In this document: piece by piece, positions 53,305 to 61,987 of the stretch | Position numbering within the stretch: position 1 is the first letter of the stretch | Layout of the letters: every line of letters begins with the position of its first letter | NCBI RefSeq assembly: GCF_029395475.1 | Contig: NZ_CP113917.1 | Coordinates: 434,001-498,000, forward strand | Source of the DNA: Bifidobacterium sp. ESL0775 | GTDB taxonomy: Bacteria > Actinomycetota > Actinomycetes > Actinomycetales > Bifidobacteriaceae | Reading direction: 5' to 3' | DNA length: 64,000 nt | The notes under the pieces: generated by a model | Database searches by the model: none | Seen by the model: the letters and a program-made list of their open reading frames with translations, nothing else | Told to the model about the DNA's origin: nothing | Program-made: the position numbers and the translations under genes

Positions 53305-54873
53305 ATGACTGACGATTCCATCGAAGCGGCCAAACCAACCGATAGCTCTTCCAATCCCGAGCCACAGCGCCCGGCGCAACCGCGCGTCGCGGTGCCGGCA
53401 CCCCCGCAGGTGCAACCGGCGATACCGGAGAAGAAGCCGGCGCAAGGGTCTGGTCAAACTCCGACGCAGAGCTCTGGGCAGACCCCTTCGCAGGATTTCC
53501 AACGTACCCAGGATTCTGCGCAAACACCGTCACGGGATTCTGGACATGTGACGACCCAAGATTCCAGGCAAGTCCAAAGGCCGGAACAGAGGTCGGCGCA
53601 AGATTTTCAGCAAGTGCAAGGTTCCGCGCAGGCGCTATCGCAGGATTCTGGGCAAATGACAGCGCAAGAGTCTGGGCAGCCTGAGCAGAGTACAGCGAAC
53701 GGGCCTGAGGACGTGAGCTTTGTGGCGTTCGGCGGCGATGATGGGGCCTTTATGGCCAAAGTCCCGGAAGATGGTGCTTCCGCCGACGGAGTCGATTTCA
53801 TTGGGTTCGGTGATATGCCTTCCGACGGTGCGGTGAGCAATGCCGACGCCAATGTCGATGCTGTCGCCGGTATCGCCACGGTCGCTGATCTCGATACGGA
53901 GTCGGGCGCCGGTTCGGTTGGAGAAGCGGACGAGGTCGAGAAAGGCCTGGCCCAGATCGACCCGCTGACCATCCACCCCAGGGTGTCCAGCTGCGTGCTG
54001 GCCCTGGTGCTCGCGCTGGTCTGCCTCGCGTCGGCCGCCGGAATCTACTGGTTCGGCGTGCACACGTTGAATGGCCAGAGTTTCGATGAGATCGTCTGGA
54101 ACGGTTTCGCTGGCAGTATGCCGGGCTGGCTTGTCGCCATCTCCCGCATGCTGAGCAACCGATTGGTGATACCAATCATCAGCCTGGCGCTGGCGCTCAT
54201 CGCGTTCGTCGTCGCCGCGGTGCGCAAGCGCTGGTGGCTGGTCGGCCAGATGGCCGTCTTCGGTGTGGTGGCTTACGGCGCTTCGTGGCTCAAGCGCCTC
54301 CTGCCGCGCCCGTTCCTGATGAACATCACGTCTTCACGCAGCAACACCGCCCCGTCGGGCCATACGTTGCTGGCCGTCGCCTGCGGTCTGGCTCTGCTCG
54401 TGGCCGTGCCCCGCGTCTGGCGCGCAGTGGTGGCGCTGGTCGAATCCGTTTATGTCATCCTCGTCGCGGCCTCGCTGGTGGTGGGCCATTGGCACAGGCC
54501 GTCCGACGTCCTAATGTCGTTGCTCATCGGCGGCGGCCTGGTAATGCTCACGCTCGTCTTCACCCGCAAATCCGGCATGGACAGCCCCGGCAGCCGCGTC
54601 TCGTCGGCGAGCATACAGATTGTCGGCAGCGTGATGATCACGTTCGGCGTCGTCTCCTGCATCTACGCCGCCTACCTGCTTTGGCAGATTTACCCCGGTC
54701 TCGCGATGAGCGCGGCCTGGGCGAAAAACGGCGCATGCACGCTGACCATGGCCGCCATCATCGGTGTGACTTGCCTGATGTTCGGCCTCACGCTCGCCTT
54801 GCGCCAGTTGACCGCCTCGCCCCTGACTCGCCTCGGCCTGGTCGGTGCGCCTCCCGCCCCGCCCGAGGAGTGA
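53305..54873 (+). CDS. PAP2-family membrane phosphatase with long disordered N-terminus
   Basis: A 522-residue protein. The first ~215 residues are Gln/Ser/Asp/Pro-rich with imperfect QDSGQ-like repeats. Five or more membrane segments then carry the PAP2 phosphatase signature: KRLLPRPF, SNTAPSGHTLL and GHWHRPSDV. Such enzymes remove phosphate from lipid pyrophosphates such as undecaprenyl-PP. Start 53305 is used because earlier sequence includes the terminator; no clear binding site is seen. Confidence 0.82.
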   Translation: MTDDSIEAAKPTDSSSNPEPQRPAQPRVAVPAPPQVQPAIPEKKPAQGSGQTPTQSSGQTPSQDFQRTQDSAQTPSRDSGHVTTQDSRQVQRPEQRSAQDFQQVQGSAQALSQDSGQMTAQESGQPEQSTANGPEDVSFVAFGGDDGAFMAKVPEDGASADGVDFIGFGDMPSDGAVSNADANVDAVAGIATVADLDTESGAGSVGEADEVEKGLAQIDPLTIHPRVSSCVLALVLALVCLASAAGIYWFGVHTLNGQSFDEIVWNGFAGSMPGWLVAISRMLSNRLVIPIISLALALIAFVVAAVRKRWWLVGQMAVFGVVAYGASWLKRLLPRPFLMNITSSRSNTAPSGHTLLAVACGLALLVAVPRVWRAVVALVESVYVILVAASLVVGHWHRPSDVLMSLLIGGGLVMLTLVFTRKSGMDSPGSRVSSASIQIVGSVMITFGVVSCIYAAYLLWQIYPGLAMSAAWAKNGACTLTMAAIIGVTCLMFGLTLALRQLTASPLTRLGLVGAPPAPPEE

Positions 54874-54921
54874 TGACGGGTTCGGCGCCCACACTTCGCC
54901 GCCCCGAGGCACAATAGAGCC

Positions 54922-55815
54922 ATGACTTCGAAAGGAAAACCGTCGCCGCGTTCGGCCGTGAAACCCTTGAGCGACGCGCAAGTGGAGCTTCTGGGCAAGC
55001 GTCACCATTTGGTCGATCCGACGCAATACCTCCCAACCGGGCCGCGCAAAGTGAACACCGCCGAGATCGAGGCGCAGAATCCGAAAGGGACCAAACGTCT
55101 GCTTGACGCCGTTTCCATGGTGCTCCGTGCGCACAGCAAGGTCTACGCATGGGGCCTCGAGCACGTTCCCGAAACCGGCCCGTTCATCACAGCCGCCACG
55201 CATGTGACGATGTATGACGTTTTCATTCCGATGGACGCGCTCTTCCACATGGGTCGTCGGCCGCGTTATATGGCCAAGGCCGAGATGGCGCACTGGCCGA
55301 TCATCGGCAAGTGGTTCCAGCTGGTGGGCATGCAGCCTGTGCCGCGCCGCAGCGGAAAGGCCGTCGAGATCGAGAAGGAATCCATCGACATCCTCACTTC
55401 CGGCCGTCCGCTGACCGTCTGGCCGGAAGGCACGCTTTCGCGCGACCCGCTCAAATGGCCGATGAGCCTTAAAGACGGCGTTGGCATCATCGCCCTCGAG
55501 TCCTCGCGTCGGCTCGGTTACCAGATACCACTTTATTGCGCCGTTACGTGGGGCGCGGCGAGCATCAACCACTGGTGGCCTTGGCCGCGTAAGAACGTGG
55601 TGATGTGCTACGACGACGTGCTGGATTATGGCGATTTGCTCAAAGGCAGCGATTCGTGGGGCGTCGAGCCGCCGATGGAGCTGGTGACGGAATTGACGAC
55701 ACGCATCCGCGAGCGGATGGAGACGATCATGGCCGAGATCCGCGGCGAGCAGCCCCCGGCCGAGGGCTATTGGGATTTCCGGACGATGAGCCGCAAGCCG
55801 CGTAGGAAGGGATAG
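54922..55815 (+). CDS. plsC: 1-acyl-sn-glycerol-3-phosphate acyltransferase
   Basis: A 297-residue PlsC-type acyltransferase that makes phosphatidic acid. The catalytic H-x4-D motif is THVTMYDV; the substrate motif is WPEGTLSRDP. A Lys-rich N-terminus precedes the domain. It begins a cluster with gpsA and ddl found together in bifidobacteria. No strong binding site is seen before the ATG. Confidence 0.88.
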   Translation: MTSKGKPSPRSAVKPLSDAQVELLGKRHHLVDPTQYLPTGPRKVNTAEIEAQNPKGTKRLLDAVSMVLRAHSKVYAWGLEHVPETGPFITAATHVTMYDVFIPMDALFHMGRRPRYMAKAEMAHWPIIGKWFQLVGMQPVPRRSGKAVEIEKESIDILTSGRPLTVWPEGTLSRDPLKWPMSLKDGVGIIALESSRRLGYQIPLYCAVTWGAASINHWWPWPRKNVVMCYDDVLDYGDLLKGSDSWGVEPPMELVTELTTRIRERMETIMAEIRGEQPPAEGYWDFRTMSRKPRRKG

Positions 55816-55860
55816 CTCTGCCACTACTATGGATGAGGTTGCGATGCGAAGGAGCAGATT

Positions 55861-56859
55861 ATGAAGGTGACGGTACTCGGAGCGGGCGCGTGGGGCACGG
55901 CGTTCGGCCAGGTGCTCGCGGACGCGGGCAACGACGTGACGATGTGGGCGCGCGAGCCCGAGATCGTCGAGGGTATTCGCGACCACCACTTCAACGGCGT
56001 GCGGCTCCCCAGCGTCAAACGCCTTCCTGAAAATATGACCGCGACCGGCGACAAGGCCGAGGCGGTGAGGGATGCGCGGATCATCGTCGTCGCCATCGCG
56101 GCCCAGCACGCCCGTGAAGCACTGGAGCCGTTCGCGCCGCTGATTCCTGGTGACGCCATCGTCGTCTCGCTGATGAAGGGCATCGAGCGCGTCAGCGGCA
56201 AGCGCATGGACGAGGTGGTGCGCGAGGCGTTGAACGGCCTGCCTGCAGGGCGTTTCGTCGCGATTTCCGGGCCGAACCTGAGCAAGGAGGTCGCCGCCCG
56301 CGAGCCTAGCGCGACCGTGGTGGCCTGCGAGGACATCGACAACGCCAAAACCGTGGCGCAAGCCTGCCGGACCCCGTATTTCAAGGCGTTCGTCACCACC
56401 GATGTCATCGGCGTGGAGATGTGCGGGTCGCTCAAAAACGTGGTGGCGCTCGCGGTGGGCATGGCCCGCGGCGCGGGCTACGGCGAGAACACCGCCGCGA
56501 TGATCGAGACGCGTGGCTTGGCCGAGCTTGCGGCGCTGGGCAAGGCCGCGCACGCCGAATCCAAGACATTCCTAGGCCTCGCTGGCGTGGGCGACCTGAT
56601 CGCCACCTGTGGCTCGCCGCTGAGCCGCAACTACACCTTCGGCGCGAACCTCGGCCGCGGCATGAGCGTCGAGGAGGCCACCAAGGTGAGCAATGGCGTG
56701 GCCGAAGGCGTGCCGACCACCGAGGCCGTGGTACGCATGGGCGCCGAGCTGGGCGTCCAGACCCCGCTGGCCAGTGCGATGAACGACGTTTTGAAGCGCG
56801 GCCTCACCTGCGAGCAAATGCTCCACGAGCTGGTCAAGGGCGACGTCACAGAGGAATAG
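55861..56859 (+). CDS. gpsA: Glycerol-3-phosphate dehydrogenase [NAD(P)+]
   Basis: A 332-residue enzyme that reduces DHAP to sn-glycerol-3-phosphate for phospholipids. The Rossmann start VTVLGAGAWGTAFGQVLADA and the catalytic region GVEMCGSLKNVVALAVGMA are typical. AAGGAG precedes the ATG. It lies 45 bases after plsC, so the two lipid genes are probably co-transcribed. Confidence 0.95.
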   Translation: MKVTVLGAGAWGTAFGQVLADAGNDVTMWAREPEIVEGIRDHHFNGVRLPSVKRLPENMTATGDKAEAVRDARIIVVAIAAQHAREALEPFAPLIPGDAIVVSLMKGIERVSGKRMDEVVREALNGLPAGRFVAISGPNLSKEVAAREPSATVVACEDIDNAKTVAQACRTPYFKAFVTTDVIGVEMCGSLKNVVALAVGMARGAGYGENTAAMIETRGLAELAALGKAAHAESKTFLGLAGVGDLIATCGSPLSRNYTFGANLGRGMSVEEATKVSNGVAEGVPTTEAVVRMGAELGVQTPLASAMNDVLKRGLTCEQMLHELVKGDVTEE

Positions 56860-56990
56860 TGATACAAACAGCATTCCTGTTCGTGTGCTCTGCATCGGCT
56901 TTGTGAATGAGATGTGTGCCCATCGGAGTGTTGCTTTCGCACCGTGTACGCTTGGATTGCAGATTTGGTTTCGAGGCAAAGCGAGGGAAT

Positions 56991-58382
56991 ATGCGTAAGC
57001 GGCGCGTGGTGGTTCTGTATGGTGGCAAGGCTGATGAGCATTCGATTTCCTGCATTTCCACGGCGGGGGTGCTCAAGGCGATGGACACCGAGCGGTTCGA
57101 GCCGGTTCCCGTCGGCATCACCAAGGCCGGCGAATGGGTGATGGGCGGCACCGATCCGCGCGATTTCGATGTGGCGGATGGCGCGATGCCGACCGTCGCC
57201 GGGCCTGACGCGGACGACGCGGTCAAGCCCGTGGTGCTGGATATGTCGCGTGGCAACAATGGTTTCTATGCGCGGCAGAAGGATGGGACGCTCACCTCGC
57301 TGGGCTATGTGGACGCGGTGTTTCCCGTGCTGCACGGGCCGTATGGCGAGGACGGCACGGTGCAGGGCCTGCTGGAGATGATGGGTGTGCCGTATGTGGG
57401 CTGCGGCGTGTTCGCCTCGGCCGCGTGCATGGACAAGGCGTTCACCAAGGTCATTCTTTCGCAGGCGGGTATTCCCGTGGCGCCTGGAGTCACGGTCGAT
57501 ACGCGGGACTTTGCTGGATTGGGCGGTGTGGGCTCGTCGCAAGCCGAGCGCGATGCCGACGAAGCTTCCGTCTCTTCCGCCTTATCTTCCGCGTCGGCGT
57601 CGGCACGTGACGCGTTGAAATCCGTTCTTCCGACATTCCTCAAGGATTCGGATGATTCGACATCGATGCAAGAGGATCAATCGAAGTCCGTCGCTCCGGA
57701 ATCCTCTGAAGATACGAATACTTCATCGTCAGTGGGCGCGGGCAATGAATCAAAGTCCGTTCCTCCGGCGTTCGTCGAGGGAGCCAAGGCGGTGATGAAG
57801 CGTATCAAGGCGGCGAAACTGCGCTACCCGCTGTTCGTCAAGCCTTCGCGGTCCGGGTCGAGTTTCGGCGTGACCAAGCTGGAACGCGTCGGGGACGCCG
57901 ACGAGCTGGCCGCGGCGCTGTTCGAGGCGTCGCACCATGACTGGAAGGTGCTCGTGGAGCAGGGCATCGACGGACGCGAGATCGAGTGTGCCGTGCTGGC
58001 CCCGAAGGCGGAAGACGAGCCGAAGTCGGCGCTGCCCGGCGAGATCGTGCTTGACCACCGCGCCGAGGGCGACGACCAGTTCTACGATTTCGACAGCAAA
58101 TACACCGATTCCGACGCCTCGCACGTTGAAGTGCCGGCGAGCCTGCCCGCCGAGACGCTCAAGCGGGCGCAGGACGTGGCGGTTCGGGCGTTCAAGGCCG
58201 TCGACGGGGCGGGGCTTTCGCGCGTCGACACCTTCGTCACCAGGCGCGGCGAGGTGATGGTCAACGAGATCAACACCATGCCCGGGTTCACGCCGATTTC
58301 GATGTATCCCAAGGCCTGGGAGGCCAGCGGGGTGAGCTATACGGAACTGATCACCCGTCTCATCGAGGGTGTGTTGCGCTAG
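56991..58382 (+). CDS. ddl: D-alanine--D-alanine ligase with large insertion
   Basis: A 463-residue ATP-grasp ligase for the peptidoglycan D-Ala-D-Ala dipeptide. The N-terminal VVVLYGGKADEHSISC, the VFPVLHGPYGEDGTVQG segment and the C-terminal VNEINTMPGFTPISMYPKAW are clear. About 90 Ser/Asp/Glu-rich residues (about 57535-57800) are inserted before the ATP-binding KPSRSGSSFGV loop, making the protein longer than the usual 340-390. Start 56991 follows GAGGGAA. Confidence 0.93.
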   Translation: MRKRRVVVLYGGKADEHSISCISTAGVLKAMDTERFEPVPVGITKAGEWVMGGTDPRDFDVADGAMPTVAGPDADDAVKPVVLDMSRGNNGFYARQKDGTLTSLGYVDAVFPVLHGPYGEDGTVQGLLEMMGVPYVGCGVFASAACMDKAFTKVILSQAGIPVAPGVTVDTRDFAGLGGVGSSQAERDADEASVSSALSSASASARDALKSVLPTFLKDSDDSTSMQEDQSKSVAPESSEDTNTSSSVGAGNESKSVPPAFVEGAKAVMKRIKAAKLRYPLFVKPSRSGSSFGVTKLERVGDADELAAALFEASHHDWKVLVEQGIDGREIECAVLAPKAEDEPKSALPGEIVLDHRAEGDDQFYDFDSKYTDSDASHVEVPASLPAETLKRAQDVAVRAFKAVDGAGLSRVDTFVTRRGEVMVNEINTMPGFTPISMYPKAWEASGVSYTELITRLIEGVLR

Positions 58383-58499
58383 GTTTGGATGATTCGATAT
58401 TGGGGGATGTTGGTCCTTGATGATGGAATAAGGAATACATGCCTCCGCATTCTCAATGAATGTATTACGTATGGATGAACCGAAGGGACTTGCGCGCAC

Positions 58500-59996
58500 A
58501 TGAACGAAGATGATTTCTCCAAAGAACAAGCTCCTGATTCCGGCCAACCGGGGCAGCCGGAGCAGCAACCCCAATATTCCCAATACCAGCAGCCGTATCA
58601 GCCGCGGTATGCCCAGCCTCAGTATCAGCCGTACCAAGCCAATCAATATCAGCCGTATTCAGGTCAGCCGAACCAGCCGATGACCCAGCCTCAATACCAG
58701 ACCTACCGATATCCGCAGTCGCAAGCTCAGCCGTATCAGTACCAACAGTCGTATCAGTACTCTCAATCGCAATATCCGCAGCCCCAGCCGTACCAGTACC
58801 AGCAGCCGCTATACGCACAACCCCAGCCCCAGCTGTATCGGTACCAGCAACCGCAGTATCCGCAACCGCAATTCCAGCTGCCGCTGTATCCCCAGCCGTC
58901 GCAGTATGCCCAGCCGCAATACATGCAACCGATGCCGCAACGCTATGCTTACGCACGACCGGTGTCGAACGGCTTCTGGTACCAGCCGGACCCGGCTCGC
59001 CAGGCCGCGTTCTCCCGCTGGCTCGGCAACGTGCGCAAGCATTTCTCGACCATCGGCTTCACCCTGACCATGGTCATTCTGGTGTGGAACGTGCTCGCCT
59101 TCGCTGTCGGCCAGGTGGTGTCGATGGTGGTCGACCCGAAGAAGCTGCCGACGTGGGCCGAATTGCTGGTGGGCAACGGCCCGCTGTATCTGGTCGCGAT
59201 TCCGCTCTCGTTGCTGATATTCCGCACGGTGCCGAAAGTCAAACGCAAGACAAGCGATATGGGCGTGGGCATGTTCCTGACGCTGATGGCGATATCGTTC
59301 CCGATCTCCTATATCGGCAGCTGGATCGGCTCCTTCCTCTCCGCGCTGTTTTCCGCCGGCCATGCGCAAAGCAGCATCGACAATCTGATGCAGGGCCTCG
59401 ACCCGCTGAGCCTGGTGCTTTTCACCGTCATCATCGGCCCGATCTTCGAGGAATGGCTCTTCCGCCGCCTGTTGATCGACCGCATCCAGCAATACGGCGA
59501 GAAAACCGCGATCCTGGTCTCCGCCTTCGCCTTCGGGCTGTTCCATGGCAACCTGTTCCAGTTCTTCTATGCCTTCGGTTTCGGCTTGCTGCTGGCCTAC
59601 GTCTACGTGCGCACCGGCAAGCTGCGTTACACCATCGCCATGCACATGACGTTCAATTTCTTCGGCGGCTTTCTGCCTCAGGCGGTCTACCTGCCGATGA
59701 GCAAATCCACGATGAAGGCGGTCACTTCCGGCTCCAGCGCGGCCTACAGGAGCGTGTTCGCCTCCGGCCACGGCGCCGAGCTTATCCCGCTGCTGGCCTA
59801 CGATCTTTTCATCGTGGTGATATTGATCGTCGGCGTCATCCTGGCCATCGTCAACCGCAAGAAGCTCGTCTTCTTCACCGCTCCCGAGGAACTGCCGCGG
59901 GGCGTGCGGGCGAGGACGGTGCTGGGCAATCCCGGGGCCATCACATTTGTGGTGGTATGTGCGTTGGTAATGGTCTTGGCGCTGTTCAATGTATGA
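58500..59996 (+). CDS. CPBP-family intramembrane protease with Gln/Tyr/Pro-rich N-terminus
   Basis: A 498-residue membrane protein. Residues 10-155 are a low-complexity tail built of QPQY/YQYQQ-like repeats. The membrane domain carries the CPBP (Abi, CAAX-protease-like) motifs: EExxxR in FEEWLFRRLLIDR, FGLFHGN and the last His in TIAMHMTFNFFGG. Substrate unknown; relatives act in prenyl-protein or bacteriocin-immunity processing. No clear binding site precedes the ATG. Confidence 0.83.
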   Translation: MNEDDFSKEQAPDSGQPGQPEQQPQYSQYQQPYQPRYAQPQYQPYQANQYQPYSGQPNQPMTQPQYQTYRYPQSQAQPYQYQQSYQYSQSQYPQPQPYQYQQPLYAQPQPQLYRYQQPQYPQPQFQLPLYPQPSQYAQPQYMQPMPQRYAYARPVSNGFWYQPDPARQAAFSRWLGNVRKHFSTIGFTLTMVILVWNVLAFAVGQVVSMVVDPKKLPTWAELLVGNGPLYLVAIPLSLLIFRTVPKVKRKTSDMGVGMFLTLMAISFPISYIGSWIGSFLSALFSAGHAQSSIDNLMQGLDPLSLVLFTVIIGPIFEEWLFRRLLIDRIQQYGEKTAILVSAFAFGLFHGNLFQFFYAFGFGLLLAYVYVRTGKLRYTIAMHMTFNFFGGFLPQAVYLPMSKSTMKAVTSGSSAAYRSVFASGHGAELIPLLAYDLFIVVILIVGVILAIVNRKKLVFFTAPEELPRGVRARTVLGNPGAITFVVVCALVMVLALFNV

Positions 59997-60039
59997 CGAA
60001 ACGCTGCGTTGGCATGCTTTTCGTCGCAGGGAAAGGAAA

Positions 60040-60089
60040 ACCGCACAAAAAGCACCGAAAAGAGCCTAAAAAGGTGCTTTTTGTGCGGT
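60040..60089. terminator. Bidirectional terminator between CPBP and mscS genes
   Basis: A perfect 17-bp stem (60040-60056 with 60073-60089) containing AAAAAGCACC / GGTGCTTTTT with a 16-base loop serves both convergent genes. Confidence 0.88.
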
Positions 60090-60094
60090 AACGT

Positions 60095-60847
60095 TCAGAC
60101 GATGAAGTCTTCCTTGGCCAGCGTCCGCACCGCGCAATCGCGGACGCGCGCCTGGTCGATGCCGGGGGTGGCGAAGAGCAGCGCCTCGCCCTGAACGCCG
60201 TCGGCGGAGAAACCGGTGAAGTTGATTTGCGGCGGGTTCCTGCGGTCGGTGATGTCGGCCGTGGCGCTTTTGAGCACCGCGACGATCTGTTTCGCAGCGG
60301 TTTTCAGGTCGGTGCCGGATTTCACGGTGAAGGCGACCTTGACGCAGGCCTCGCCCTCGCGGGTGAGCCGTTCGAGCGCCGAGGTGTTGAGCACGGAATT
60401 GGGGATGATGAGCTGGTTGCCGTTGCGCTCGCGCACCACGGTCTGCCTCCAGGTGATGTCCTCGACGGTGCCGGTGACGCCTTGGATGCTGACCTGGTCG
60501 CCGGGATGGATGACATGGCCGATCATCAGCCCGAAGCCGGAGATGACGTTGGCGATGGTGTCCTTGAGACCCAGCGAGATGGCGACGCCTCCGACGCCGA
60601 GAGCGGTGACGATGGTGGTCGGATTGATGCCGAAAACCGGTTGGAGCACCATGGCCACCGCTATGGTCCAGATCGCGACCAGCGAGAGGTTGATGAAAAT
60701 AGACGCGTTCGGAATACCGGAATGGTGAAGAAGTTTTTTAAGGCCGCGAGAAACCGCTTTTGCCCCCACAAAAGCGACGGCCAACACGACAACAAAGAAG
60801 ATGATGCGACTGTCGTGCGCTTTAAGCCAGTCCAACAGTATTTCCAT
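60095..60847 (-). CDS. mscS: Small-conductance mechanosensitive channel
   Basis: A 250-residue MscS-type channel that releases solutes on osmotic downshock. The pore helix ALGVGGVAISLGLKDTIANV is characteristic, followed by the beta domain with IPNSVLNTSALERL. Two or three membrane segments precede it. The protein is short like the minimal MscS forms. Confidence 0.92.
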   Translation of the reverse strand: MEILLDWLKAHDSRIIFFVVVLAVAFVGAKAVSRGLKKLLHHSGIPNASIFINLSLVAIWTIAVAMVLQPVFGINPTTIVTALGVGGVAISLGLKDTIANVISGFGLMIGHVIHPGDQVSIQGVTGTVEDITWRQTVVRERNGNQLIIPNSVLNTSALERLTREGEACVKVAFTVKSGTDLKTAAKQIVAVLKSATADITDRRNPPQINFTGFSADGVQGEALLFATPGIDQARVRDCAVRTLAKEDFIV

Positions 60848-60898
60848 AAGGCTTTAGCTTACCCCCGTTAGCTCCGCCCCTCGGACCGGCGAATGGAA

Positions 60899-61696
60899 TC
60901 AGGCAGCCGAATGGCTCATGTCTCCCACAAGCTGTGGACTGCCGTTGAAGCCATCGAGATGCTGGTGCTGCATGTTGTGCAGGTCCTCGAGCAATGCGTC
61001 GACCTCACGCTTGAAGTCCTGGTCGGTGCTTTCGGCTTGGGCGATGCTTCTGAGCAACGAGCTGTCGCCCTTCTCGAGCGCGCTGCGGAACATCTGCACC
61101 CAGAAGCCGGGCATGCTGTCGCCGGAAACGGACATGTAGAGCGTGCGGGCCACCACGGCGGCGTCCAGATTGCTCCACTGCTCGACCGTGGTCTCCTTGG
61201 AGAGCTTGGGCCACATGCCCGAGATCGCCAGCAGGCCGCCGACGGAGAACTCCAAGAGGACGTCCTGAGTGATGGTCATGTTGCGGTCGAGATGCTGCCA
61301 GGCGATGAATCCGTCGCGGATGGCGTCATGGACGGTGAAGATGAGGAACGGCGAGCTGTGTTCGCTGACAGTCAGCGACAGGCGGTCGAGATAGATACGG
61401 TTCGCTGGAACTCCGATGAGCTGCATGACGATACCGTTCCAAGCCTTCGACGGGTCGATGGTGAATTCGGGCAGGGCCCTGTTGATGTTTTCGACAGTGT
61501 GTTGGATTGCGGATTCGGCCAGGTTGTTGAGCTTGCAGTAATGGTAGTAGAAAGAGTTACGGTTGACGCCAGCGATGTTCACGATGTCGGTGACGGTGAT
61601 CTTGGGATAATCGCGCTCCTCGAGCAACTTCCAGAACGCATTTTCCATGCGTGTCGTCGCCGGCAATTGATTTGAGTCTTGTCGGGGTCTAGACAT
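60899..61696 (-). CDS. TetR/AcrR-family regulator
   Basis: A 265-residue regulator. The N-terminal helix-turn-helix is ITVTDIVNIAGVNRNSFYYH. The C-terminal ligand domain is not recognised. Start 61696 has AGGAGG eight bases upstream. The gene is divergent from the lactonase gene and may control it or itself through the palindrome at 61822-61845. Confidence 0.88.
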   Translation of the reverse strand: MSRPRQDSNQLPATTRMENAFWKLLEERDYPKITVTDIVNIAGVNRNSFYYHYCKLNNLAESAIQHTVENINRALPEFTIDPSKAWNGIVMQLIGVPANRIYLDRLSLTVSEHSSPFLIFTVHDAIRDGFIAWQHLDRNMTITQDVLLEFSVGGLLAISGMWPKLSKETTVEQWSNLDAAVVARTLYMSVSGDSMPGFWVQMFRSALEKGDSSLLRSIAQAESTDQDFKREVDALLEDLHNMQHQHLDGFNGSPQLVGDMSHSAA

Positions 61697-61821
61697 TTTG
61701 ATGCCTCCTGATATTTGAAGAAAATTCCTTGTAAAGAATTTCTGTACTGATTCTAAAGGATAGTGGTCGCTTAGAGGCGCAAAAACCCGAATATCGCGTA
61801 GAGAAAACACAAAGATTTAAC

Positions 61822-61845
61822 AGTATAGACACAGGTGTGCATACT
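61822..61845. promoter_or_regulatory. Candidate TetR operator
   Basis: An imperfect 24-bp palindrome: AGTATAGACAC (61822-61832) and GTGTGCATACT (61835-61845), 9 of 11 positions pairing, in the divergent tetR/lactonase gap. Confidence 0.4.
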
Positions 61846-61952
61846 AAACCGGTCAAATCTGTGGCACCTGCGGCTCTCTTTACGCAATACATACTCATAT
61901 TATAAACCTAAACGTGATGAAAATCACATATTTTTCAAACGTTGATTTTAAT

Positions 61953-61981
61953 TTGATATGGACACGTAAGGAAGATAAATT
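61953..61981 (+). promoter_or_regulatory. Leaderless promoter of the lactonase gene
   Basis: TTGATA (61953-61958), exactly 17 bases, then TAAATT (61976-61981), which ends six bases before the ATG at 61988. Confidence 0.5.
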
Positions 61982-61987
61982 AACAGT

